This document shows positions 1-5,577 of a stretch of DNA of 5,613 bases, in pieces. The notes under the pieces were generated by a model, which searched no databases, was not told where the DNA came from, and worked only from the letters and a program-made list of their open reading frames with translations. Origin of the DNA: CAIZGX01 sp044371535 (GTDB lineage Bacteria > Bacteroidota > Bacteroidia > Flavobacteriales_D > Sanyastnellaceae). The position numbers and the translations under genes were made by a program. Within the stretch, counting starts at the first letter, position 1; the number at the start of each line of letters is the position of its first letter. Location: the NCBI GenBank assembly GCA_044371535.1, contig JBILTL010000131.1, positions 1 to 5,613 on the forward strand, read 5' to 3'.

Positions 1-59
1 CACACGACTTCAATCCAGCCGGCGCTTCTTCCTCTATTTACGGTGTTTTCTAAAAACAT
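1..59 (-). CDS. tdk: Thymidine kinase, N-terminal fragment (cut by window edge)
   Basis: Thymidine kinase phosphorylates thymidine to dTMP with ATP in the nucleotide salvage pathway in the cytoplasm. Only the first 19 codons are visible: an ATG at 57-59 opens a frame that runs off the left edge, reading MFLENTVNRGRSAGWIEVV. I recognise this from memory as the usual beginning of Bacteroidota type II thymidine kinases, in which a MFLENT start is followed by GWIEV and then by a CGSMFSGKTEEL P-loop. The two leftover bases, TG, fit the Cys codon expected next. A perfect TAnnTTTG promoter box lies six bases before the ATG, which supports this start. The P-loop, lid and zinc-binding cysteines are outside the window, so catalytic competence cannot be judged. 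The call rests on a short stretch; the start site itself is well supported. Confidence 0.82.
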   Translation of the reverse strand, partial: MFLENTVNRGRSAGWIEVV

Positions 60-65
60 AGTCTT

Positions 66-73
66 CAAAGATA
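66..73 (-). promoter_or_regulatory. Candidate -7 promoter box of tdk (TATCTTTG)
   Basis: On the minus strand the sequence reads TATCTTTG, a perfect match to the Bacteroidota -7 consensus TAnnTTTG, followed by AAGACT and then the tdk ATG. A TTG at 97-99 lies 23 bases upstream, at the outer limit of the spacing reported for the -33 element. It falls inside the repeat array. The short gap to the ATG implies a leaderless or nearly leaderless mRNA. The motif match is direct observation; promoter function is inference. Confidence 0.55.
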
Positions 74-217
74 ACGATTCTGCGAAAGATGTTTTACAAG
101 ATGTATTACAAGATGTTACACAAGATTTTTCAAAAGATGTATTACAAGATGTTACATAAGATTTTTCAAAAGATGTATTACAAGATACTTCGTAAGATTT
201 TTCAAAAGATGCCTTCG
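74..217. repeat. Tandem array of twelve 12-bp AAGAT-anchored units with nested 36-bp period
   Basis: Read on the plus strand, twelve consecutive 12-bp units start at 74, 86, 98, 110, 122, 134, 146, 158, 170, 182, 194 and 206. All but the first (ACGAT) start with AAGAT. The units AAGATGTATTAC, AAGATGTTACAC or its T-ending variant, and AAGATTTTTCAA recur in that order, giving a 36-bp higher-order repeat at 98-133 and 134-169. A third copy at 170-205 has its middle unit replaced by AAGATACTTCGT. There are no unique spacers, so it is not a CRISPR array. It lies between the receptor stop codon and the tdk -7 box and ends a few bases from that promoter. Growth by slippage or unequal exchange would explain the regular period. 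Function is unknown. Confidence 0.9.
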
Positions 218-268
218 GCAAGTAGTAACTAGCGAAGCTTCTTTCGCAGAATCTTACGAAGTATCTTG
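181..268. repeat. 19-bp perfect inverted repeat enclosing a hairpin core
   Basis: The arms are 181-199 (CAAGATACTTCGTAAGATT) and 250-268 (its exact reverse complement), separated by 50 bases. The enclosed part contains two smaller hairpins: TGCC-TTC-GGCA at 210-220, and GCGAA (232-236) pairing with TTCGC (243-247). A second, longer-range pair is GATTCTGCGAAAGA at 76-89 with its exact complement at 240-253. A transcript of either strand could fold into a long stem with a branched top. This could act in transcription termination or mRNA stability downstream of the receptor gene, but no T-tract follows and function is not shown. Confidence 0.85.
194..254. repeat. Interspersed repeat core, copy 1
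   Basis: This 61-base stretch matches 2707-2768 in the same orientation at 57 of 62 aligned positions (one single-base gap). It consists of AAGATTTTTCAAAAGATG, then CTTCGGCAAGTAGT, a short variable stretch, then the hairpin AGCGAAGCTTCTTTCGCAG and ATCT. Similarity over both the periodic units and the hairpin shows one dispersed element rather than chance low complexity. It lies downstream of the receptor gene and upstream of tdk. Confidence 0.85.
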
Positions 269-302
269 CTTGCATCTTGTGCAACATCTTACGAAGTATC
301 TA
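251..302 (-). repeat. Oppositely oriented AAGAT units flanking the core
   Basis: On the minus strand AAGAT recurs, seen on plus as ATCTT at 251, 263, 274 and 286, with a truncated ATCTA at 298; the spacings are 12, 11, 12 and 12. The block ATCTTACGAAGTATCT occurs twice (251-266 and 286-301). The 28 bases at 251-278 match 2660-2687 of the second array in reverse orientation at 27 of 28 positions. The units therefore turn around at the hairpin core, making the locus roughly palindromic. The stop codon of the receptor gene starts five bases beyond the edge. Confidence 0.85.
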
Positions 303-306
303 ACGC

Positions 307-2619
307 TTAAGTGCGAATCTCTGATTTAGACTTCTTCCTGTTAAGCGTCAACGCATACTGAATCATAAACCCTCTTGGAGCCTCCGGTTTCGCAGGACGA
401 ATGGTAACAAAGGCATTTGTGATATTCGTAATTTGAAGGGTGAAGCGATGACCGTTCTTGATATATCCACCACGAATATCAACGATCGCTGAAGGACCGC
501 TGAAGTCTTTTCTGAATTGTGCCAAACCGGGAACGAAGATTTCGAAAATGGAATCTACTTTTTCCATGTAGCTGTATGCACGAATACCTGCTCCAATGGT
601 GAACCCTTCTGGAGATTGCGCATCAATATTGAACTTACCCATGTGACGGTAGCGGTACTTCAAGATCGGTGTTCCCGCACCGCGTTCGTCACTTGCGAAA
701 GACTGAACGGCATATTTGACGTAGGGTGCGAATGATTTTAATTCCGGAGAAATATTCATGTCAATCGGACAGATATACGTGTAACCGCCGTTCAAATTCA
801 CTTTCCATTTTCCAATGTAGCTGTCGCCATTCAACGAAAGCTCTACGCCACCGATTTGTGCATCGGTAATGTTTATACTCTTGAATCCAAATCCGAAAAG
901 GGGATCAGAAGGAGCGCCCCACTGATCGAACGAAAACTCAAGTAGGTTTTTGTATCGTGTAAGGAAAAATGCTGCGTCGGCAGATGCATCCCATTCACCA
1001 ATTTTTATCTTTTGTTTCACACCAATTTCAGCGCCCCAGCCCTGTTCGGGACGAAGATCTGGATTGGGATAAATACGAATGATGTCGAGGTTCGTATTTA
1101 CGAAACGCTCGGCCGGAGAAGGAAAACGGAATCCTTGTCCAATTGAAGCGCGAAGAAAAGTGTTCTTTCCTGCTTCGTAGTTCACACCCGCTCTTCCTAC
1201 AGGAATCGAGCGGACAACCATTTGATCTAAACGGAACATTTCCATACGAGCACCTGCACTGAATTGAAATTTCTTCCATGGTTGATCGAACTGAACATAA
1301 GTCCCTGCGAAATTTCCTGCATGTCTTCCACCTAAACCACCATCATCAAAAAAGAATTGGGTGCCGCTTAATCCCGCGACTAGGGTTCCTTTTGATTTTG
1401 TGCTGTGTTGAAATTGATATTCGCTACTGATGAGATTGGTTGCAGGATACCAATCTTTTCCTCCCACTTGCAAGGTGTAATAATATCTTCCACGAACGGT
1501 GTGCTTGTTCGCTTTTTTATCGAAGGCCGTGAACCACGGATCAATGTTTGCCCAGAGGTCGTTTAAGTTCAATAAAGTCGTTGTGCTGTAAGGCAAATAT
1601 GAATCGGCACCGGTTCCTTTCCACATAAAAAAGAATCCTTGTTTTTGATGCATGATGTTTCCATCGATACCCGCACTTCTTCTGCCGTTCTTCCAAATTT
1701 TTCGAGTGCGAAAAGAGATTCGCTCGCGGTCTTCGTATTCGCCATTCAACCAGCCCACGCTGCGCAAGACATTTCCACCTATAACGAAATCAATTCCGTT
1801 CTTTAAACGCTCTTTGTGACGGAACTGAAGACCACTTTGATAAGGAATGCGATTGCCGGTCCACCAAGCCATAGACGCGTCGCGTGGTTTATCATAGGTT
1901 GTTCCAAACGTTGAAACGAATGTTTCAGGTTCTTTTCCAGGATAGGCTGTGCGAACATGAATAACACCGTTTAACGCAGCGCTTCCGTATTGCACAGACG
2001 ACGCGCCTTTCACCACTTCAATTTGTTCGGCCAATTCGAGCGGAACATAGTTCCATTTGATGTCGTTGCGATCTGCAGTAATTAATGGCTGGTTGTCAAC
2101 GATAAGCAACACCCTCGTTCCCGCTCCGAAGGCATAGCCACTTCCCCCACGAATACTCGCTTGTCCGTCAATGATGGTCAAACCAGGCAAACGCTCTGCA
2201 GCCTTCGCCAAATCAGGCGTGATGCGCTGAATAAGTTCGGTGGCTTTAATAACGTCGATGCTCAATGTTTGCAATTCGAGTGCTTGCAAATATTTCGATG
2301 ACCCAATAACAACGGTTCCGGTAGAAGAGCTTTGTACTTTCAAAAAGATGCTCAATCCCGCTTCATACACGGCATTCGTTACAGCGAACGTGCTGTCTGC
2401 ATGTCCAAGGTGTCGAATGGTTATTGAGTCTACGATATCTCCTTTATTCAATTTGGAAGTTCCCGATAAATCGGTAACACCAATAGTTACACCTTTCGAG
2501 AAGAGCATTGCGCCAGGCAAGGGCTCTCGTGAAGTTTCATCGAAAATGCGAACTTTTAATGTCTGCGCTGAAAGCGAAGCCGCAAGAATTGTTAAGAGAA
2601 GGATAAGGCCGAAACGCAT
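307..2619 (-). CDS. TonB-dependent outer-membrane receptor with N-terminal carboxypeptidase-regulatory-like domain
   Basis: This 770-residue protein should be a 22-stranded outer-membrane barrel that imports a scarce ligand using TonB/ExbBD energy. A signal peptide covers residues 1-19 (hydrophobic LILLLTILAASL, ending SAQ). Next come a carboxypeptidase-regulatory-like beta domain (about 20-95) and a possible TonB box, GTVVIGSSK, at 101-109. The plug (about 110-225) has the characteristic SIRGG (155-159), VLLIVDNQPL (170-179) and VVKGASSVQYGSAALNGVI (202-220). The barrel fills about 230-760, with hallmark GFRFPSPAERF (496-506) and NPDLRPE (519-525), and a last strand near 751-760 followed by a basic tail. 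The plug and barrel resemble siderophore/cobalamin-type receptors, but the ligand cannot be read from sequence. No SusD-like partner is adjacent: tdk lies downstream and a hydrolase upstream. The start is supported by the signal peptide and by a -7 box four bases upstream. The gene is intact and repeat arrays flank both ends. Confidence 0.93.
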   Translation of the reverse strand: MRFGLILLLTILAASLSAQTLKVRIFDETSREPLPGAMLFSKGVTIGVTDLSGTSKLNKGDIVDSITIRHLGHADSTFAVTNAVYEAGLSIFLKVQSSSTGTVVIGSSKYLQALELQTLSIDVIKATELIQRITPDLAKAAERLPGLTIIDGQASIRGGSGYAFGAGTRVLLIVDNQPLITADRNDIKWNYVPLELAEQIEVVKGASSVQYGSAALNGVIHVRTAYPGKEPETFVSTFGTTYDKPRDASMAWWTGNRIPYQSGLQFRHKERLKNGIDFVIGGNVLRSVGWLNGEYEDRERISFRTRKIWKNGRRSAGIDGNIMHQKQGFFFMWKGTGADSYLPYSTTTLLNLNDLWANIDPWFTAFDKKANKHTVRGRYYYTLQVGGKDWYPATNLISSEYQFQHSTKSKGTLVAGLSGTQFFFDDGGLGGRHAGNFAGTYVQFDQPWKKFQFSAGARMEMFRLDQMVVRSIPVGRAGVNYEAGKNTFLRASIGQGFRFPSPAERFVNTNLDIIRIYPNPDLRPEQGWGAEIGVKQKIKIGEWDASADAAFFLTRYKNLLEFSFDQWGAPSDPLFGFGFKSINITDAQIGGVELSLNGDSYIGKWKVNLNGGYTYICPIDMNISPELKSFAPYVKYAVQSFASDERGAGTPILKYRYRHMGKFNIDAQSPEGFTIGAGIRAYSYMEKVDSIFEIFVPGLAQFRKDFSGPSAIVDIRGGYIKNGHRFTLQITNITNAFVTIRPAKPEAPRGFMIQYALTLNRKKSKSEIRT

Positions 2620-2623
2620 TTTT

Positions 2624-2631
2624 CAAAGATA
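2624..2631 (-). promoter_or_regulatory. Candidate -7 promoter box of the receptor gene (TATCTTTG)
   Basis: The minus strand reads TATCTTTG, then AAAA, then the receptor ATG. This is a perfect TAnnTTTG match only four bases from the start codon. No well-spaced TTG/TTTG -33 element is visible: candidate TTGs lie 13 and 27 bases upstream. The perfect 10-bp palindrome ACAAATTTGT (2631-2640) abuts the box and could be an operator, although such AT-rich palindromes also arise by chance. It implies a separate promoter for the receptor and a leaderless message. Confidence 0.5.
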
Positions 2632-2638
2632 CAAATTT

Positions 2639-2768
2639 GTTGCACAAGATGCCTATGGCAAGATGCAAGCAAGATACTTTGTAAGATGATGACTCAAGAT
2701 GCGAGTAAGATTTTTCAAAAGATGACTTCGGCAAGTAGTTCCTTAGCGAAGCTTCTTTCGCAGTATCT
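2639..2768. repeat. Second AAGAT-anchored repeat array with hairpin core (copy 2)
   Basis: On plus, AAGAT occurs at 2646, 2660, 2671, 2683, 2696, 2707 and 2719, at irregular spacings of 14, 11, 12, 13, 11 and 12. The last part, 2707-2768, is the second copy of the core at 194-254. It includes the hairpin GCGAA (2746-2750) with TTCGC (2757-2761), which lies just beyond the hydrolase stop codon on the transcribed strand. The part at 2639-2687 matches the reverse complement of 251-285, apart from a 14-base insertion that contains the small palindrome TGCC-TAT-GGCA (2650-2660). The array fills the gap between the hydrolase stop and the receptor promoter. The hairpin could end the dxs-hydrolase transcript, but no T-run follows. 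Confidence 0.85.
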
Positions 2769-3576
2769 ATTTTTGAATCGTTTCGCTCAAAAACGAAATA
2801 CAAATCTCATTAAACTCCATTGGCTTCTCAATATTCACCACGTGTCCGCTTTCGGGAACGACAATGAGTTTAGAAGAAGAGAATCGCATGGCGAGTTTTT
2901 TTATGGAAGGAAGAAACATGTGATCTTCTGCGCCCATGACGTAGAGCGTCTTTGCGGGAGTTTCTTTTTTTCGGAAGGAAGAGAGAAGTGGGTTGACTTG
3001 AGAAACGAGGCCGAACCATTTTTTGAATTCGTTTTGCTCAAGTTTTTTCGCTTCTTGAATGAATAAATTTCGCGCTTCAGAATTGCTTTTTTTCGGCATG
3101 ATGATGAACGCGAAAAAGCGATATAAAATCAAATAAGGAATAATAGATTTGAATGTATCGCCGAAGCGCATAAGCAGTTGTCCACGCACATTCAACTTCA
3201 TTGTTGCTCCGGCGAGAATCATTGATTTCACCAATGAAGAAGCGCGTTCGCTAATGTCACGAATGACAATGGTTCCCATGGAAATGCCAACGAAGTGGGT
3301 GCATTTGATTTTCAAATGTTCCAATACTTCAATGACTTCGTTTCCGATTTCTTCGAAATTGTATTTTTCTTTTTTAAGCGGACGGACATTTTTCGATTGA
3401 CCGTGTCCGCGTAAATCAATGAGCAACACATTGAAGTGTTTTTGAAACGCACGAATTTGTTTAAACCAAATAGCACTGCTTCCACCCGCTCCGTGAATGA
3501 AGGTTACCCATTCATTCGAGCTTGTGTGATTGAAAATAGAGTAGTGAAGAATTTGTCCGTTTGAAGAATTGATCAC
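2767..3576 (-). CDS. Alpha/beta-fold hydrolase, translationally coupled to dxs
   Basis: A 269-residue single-domain cytoplasmic alpha/beta hydrolase, of usual length for the family. Visible landmarks are the oxyanion-hole HGAGG (28-32), DLRGHGQS (54-61), the nucleophile elbow GISMG with Ser99 (97-101), the probable acid Asp218 in GAEDH, and the base His245 in ESGHVV. All three triad residues are present, so it should be active, probably as an esterase or C-C/lactone-type hydrolase; the substrate is unknown. The cap region (about 127-200) contains an unusually hydrophobic stretch, IIPYLILYRFFAFIIM (145-160), which may suit a lipid-like substrate or membrane contact. The start is GTG, overlapping the dxs stop as GTGA; the next in-frame Met is residue 100, inside the nucleophile elbow, so the GTG is well supported. 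Its stop codon lies in the edge of the neighbouring repeat. A role linked to isoprenoids is suggested only by the operon. Confidence 0.9.
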   Translation of the reverse strand: MINSSNGQILHYSIFNHTSSNEWVTFIHGAGGSSAIWFKQIRAFQKHFNVLLIDLRGHGQSKNVRPLKKEKYNFEEIGNEVIEVLEHLKIKCTHFVGISMGTIVIRDISERASSLVKSMILAGATMKLNVRGQLLMRFGDTFKSIIPYLILYRFFAFIIMPKKSNSEARNLFIQEAKKLEQNEFKKWFGLVSQVNPLLSSFRKKETPAKTLYVMGAEDHMFLPSIKKLAMRFSSSKLIVVPESGHVVNIEKPMEFNEICISFLSETIQK

Positions 3577-5510
3577 GCGCCTAAAGATTGTGCAGCTTGC
3601 TTCCCAACCATTTCAACTGCTGTGCGCACCATTCCTGCAACATCGTAACCACATTCTGCATACAACTGATCTTGTGTTCCGTGCTCAATGTATTGGTCTG
3701 GAATACCCAAACGTTTTACTTGTGAAGTGTAACCGTTGTCTGCCATGAACTCAATCACAGCACTGCCCATTCCACCTTGAACACATCCGTCTTCCACAGT
3801 AATCACATGTTTGAATTTTCCGAACACTTCATGAAGCATTAATTCATCAATCGGTTTCGCAAAACGCATATCGTAATGAGCAGCTGAAATGCCTTGCTCT
3901 GCTAATGCTTTGCAAGCCTTTACTGCGTAATTTCCAATTGGACCAATCGTTAGAATAGCAACGTCATCGCCTGACTTGATCTTTCTTCCTGTTCCAACTT
4001 TAATTTCTTTCATTGGGGTTTTCCAGTCGGTCATAACACCGTTGCCACGCGGATAACGAATGCTGAATGGACCTTGGTCTGGAAGCTGTCCGGTGTACAT
4101 TAAATCGCGCAGCTCACTTTCATTCATGGGGCTGGATACAACCATGTGTGGAATGCAGCGCATGTACGCAAGGTCATAAGCTCCGTGGTGTGTAGGGCCA
4201 TCGGCACCAACCAATCCACCGCGATCTAAACAGAAAACGACATTTAATTTTTGAATGGCAACGTCGTGAATGACTTGGTCAAAGGCACGTTGCATAAAGC
4301 TTGAATAAATATTGCAGAAAGGCACCAATCCTTGTGTTGCCATTCCTGCTGAAAAAGTCACTGCGTGTTGTTCAGCAATGCCCACGTCGAAGGCGCGCTT
4401 AGGCATAGCCTCCATCATTAATTTCAATGAACATCCGCTTGGCATTGCCGGAGTAACTCCAACAATCTTTTCGTTCTTCTCTGCTAACTCAATTATGGTA
4501 TGTCCGAATACATCTTGATACAACGGGGGTTGAGGATTCTTCGGAACAACTTTTACAATTTCTCCGGTCTCTTTATTGAAGAGTCCTGGTGCGTGCCACT
4601 TCGTTGGAGAGCCTGCTTCAGCTGGAGCGTAGCCTTTTCCTTTCTTCGTAACGCAGTGCAAAATTTTCGGTCCAGGGATGTCTTTCAAATCGCGCATCAC
4701 CTTCACCATGTAGTCAACATCGTGTCCGTCAATTGGACCGAAGTATCTCCACTTCAACGATTCGAAATAATTGCTTTCTTTGATTAACGTGCCTTTCAGC
4801 GCTTCAGAAATTTTGTGTGCAATGTGCTGTGCGTTAGGTCCGAATTTCGAAACCTTTCCAAGCAATTGCCAAACATCGTCTTTCACCTTGTTGTAGGTGT
4901 GCGAAGTCGTGATGTCCGTTAAATATTCCTTCAACGCACCCACATTCGGATCAATGCTCATGCAATTGTCGTTCAACACAACAAGTACATTGCAATCTGC
5001 TGTAGATCCGTGATTCAATCCTTCGAAAGCCAAACCTGCGGTCATAGCGCCATCACCGATGACAGCGATAACTTGACGGTCTTTTTCTTCTTTCACTTTG
5101 CTCGCCACCGCCATTCCAATCGCTGCTGAAATAGAGGTAGAGCTGTGTCCAACACCGAAGGTATCGTATTCGCTTTCGCTTCTTTTCGGGAAGCCAGAAA
5201 TGCCTTTGTAAATTCTATTCGTATGGAAAACGTCGCGTCTTCCGGTTAAGATTTTATGTCCGTAAGCTTGGTGTCCAACATCCCAGATCAACTGATCATA
5301 GGGCGTTTCGAAAACGTAATGAAGGGCAACGGTCATTTCAACCACACCTAAACTTGCACCAAAGTGTCCACCTTTTTCAGATACAATGTCAACAATGTAC
5401 TGGCGCAACTCGGTGCACAAATCTTTAAGTTGTTCGTCTTTTAACCCGTTGCGAAGTGCAATTGGATTATCGAATTGTGCGAGTAAAGGGCCTGGAGTGA
5501 ATGTCGACAT
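3573..5510 (-). CDS. dxs: 1-deoxy-D-xylulose-5-phosphate synthase
   Basis: DXS condenses pyruvate with glyceraldehyde 3-phosphate, using thiamine diphosphate and Mg2+, to give 1-deoxy-D-xylulose 5-phosphate and CO2. This is the entry step of the MEP isoprenoid pathway. The 645-residue product is of family length. It shows HFGASLG (49-55), GHQAYGHK (79-86), FGVGHSSTS (118-126) and the thiamine-diphosphate/metal motif GDGAMTAG (152-159) with LNDNCMSI after it. It also has GPIDGHD in the middle, AEQHAVTFSAG with the expected catalytic Glu380, and DRGGLVGADGPTHHGAYDL (429-447). A C-terminal transketolase-like domain follows. I chose the ATG at 5508-5510 (MSTFTPGPLL). A TTG at 5547-5549 would add 13 residues, but the -7 promoter box lies inside that extension. 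dxs is first in a probable operon with the overlapping hydrolase. No damage is seen. Confidence 0.97.
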   Translation of the reverse strand: MSTFTPGPLLAQFDNPIALRNGLKDEQLKDLCTELRQYIVDIVSEKGGHFGASLGVVEMTVALHYVFETPYDQLIWDVGHQAYGHKILTGRRDVFHTNRIYKGISGFPKRSESEYDTFGVGHSSTSISAAIGMAVASKVKEEKDRQVIAVIGDGAMTAGLAFEGLNHGSTADCNVLVVLNDNCMSIDPNVGALKEYLTDITTSHTYNKVKDDVWQLLGKVSKFGPNAQHIAHKISEALKGTLIKESNYFESLKWRYFGPIDGHDVDYMVKVMRDLKDIPGPKILHCVTKKGKGYAPAEAGSPTKWHAPGLFNKETGEIVKVVPKNPQPPLYQDVFGHTIIELAEKNEKIVGVTPAMPSGCSLKLMMEAMPKRAFDVGIAEQHAVTFSAGMATQGLVPFCNIYSSFMQRAFDQVIHDVAIQKLNVVFCLDRGGLVGADGPTHHGAYDLAYMRCIPHMVVSSPMNESELRDLMYTGQLPDQGPFSIRYPRGNGVMTDWKTPMKEIKVGTGRKIKSGDDVAILTIGPIGNYAVKACKALAEQGISAAHYDMRFAKPIDELMLHEVFGKFKHVITVEDGCVQGGMGSAVIEFMADNGYTSQVKRLGIPDQYIEHGTQDQLYAECGYDVAGMVRTAVEMVGKQAAQSLGA

Positions 5511-5516
5511 ATTAAA

Positions 5517-5524
5517 CAAAGTTA
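5517..5524 (-). promoter_or_regulatory. Candidate -7 promoter box of the dxs operon (TAACTTTG)
   Basis: The minus strand reads TAACTTTG, a perfect TAnnTTTG match, followed by TTTAAT and the dxs ATG. A TTG at 5547-5549 lies 22 bases upstream, an acceptable -33 distance. This means the TTG that could be taken as a longer dxs start is better read as promoter. The six-base gap again predicts a leaderless or nearly leaderless transcript. Confidence 0.55.
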
Positions 5525-5549
5525 ACAAACACGAGCCAAGTTTGTTCAA

Positions 5550-5577
5550 CGAAAGCTTATTCGAAAATAAGTTTTCG
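5550..5577. terminator. Hairpin upstream of the dxs promoter (possible terminator of the preceding gene)
   Basis: CGAAAGCTTATT (5550-5561) pairs with AATAAGTTTTCG (5566-5577) around a CGAA loop: a 12-bp stem with one G-T pair. No strong T-run follows on either strand, so intrinsic termination is uncertain. On the minus strand a frame entering from the right edge ends ...KFKAETQ with a stop at 5583-5585, which would place the hairpin five bases after a gene end. That upstream gene is not proven from these few codons. The alternative is an operator site for dxs. Confidence 0.4.

Noticed and set aside
98..205. CRISPR array suggested by a 36-bp repeat period
   Set aside because: The 36-bp copies are head to tail with no unique spacers, and they break down into 12-bp subunits.
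517..735. Small plus-strand frame inside the receptor gene
   Set aside because: It is antisense to conserved barrel sequence, with no promoter or family features.
2240..3066. Plus-strand frames across the receptor start, second array and hydrolase end
   Set aside because: They overlap well-supported minus-strand genes and translate repeat sequence; no recognisable domains or start signals are present.
4312..4787. Two small plus-strand frames inside dxs
   Set aside because: They are antisense shadows of highly conserved DXS coding sequence.
5511..5549. Longer dxs start at TTG 5547-5549
   Set aside because: It would add 13 residues not expected for the family and would place the TAnnTTTG promoter box inside the coding region; the ATG at 5508-5510 fits better.
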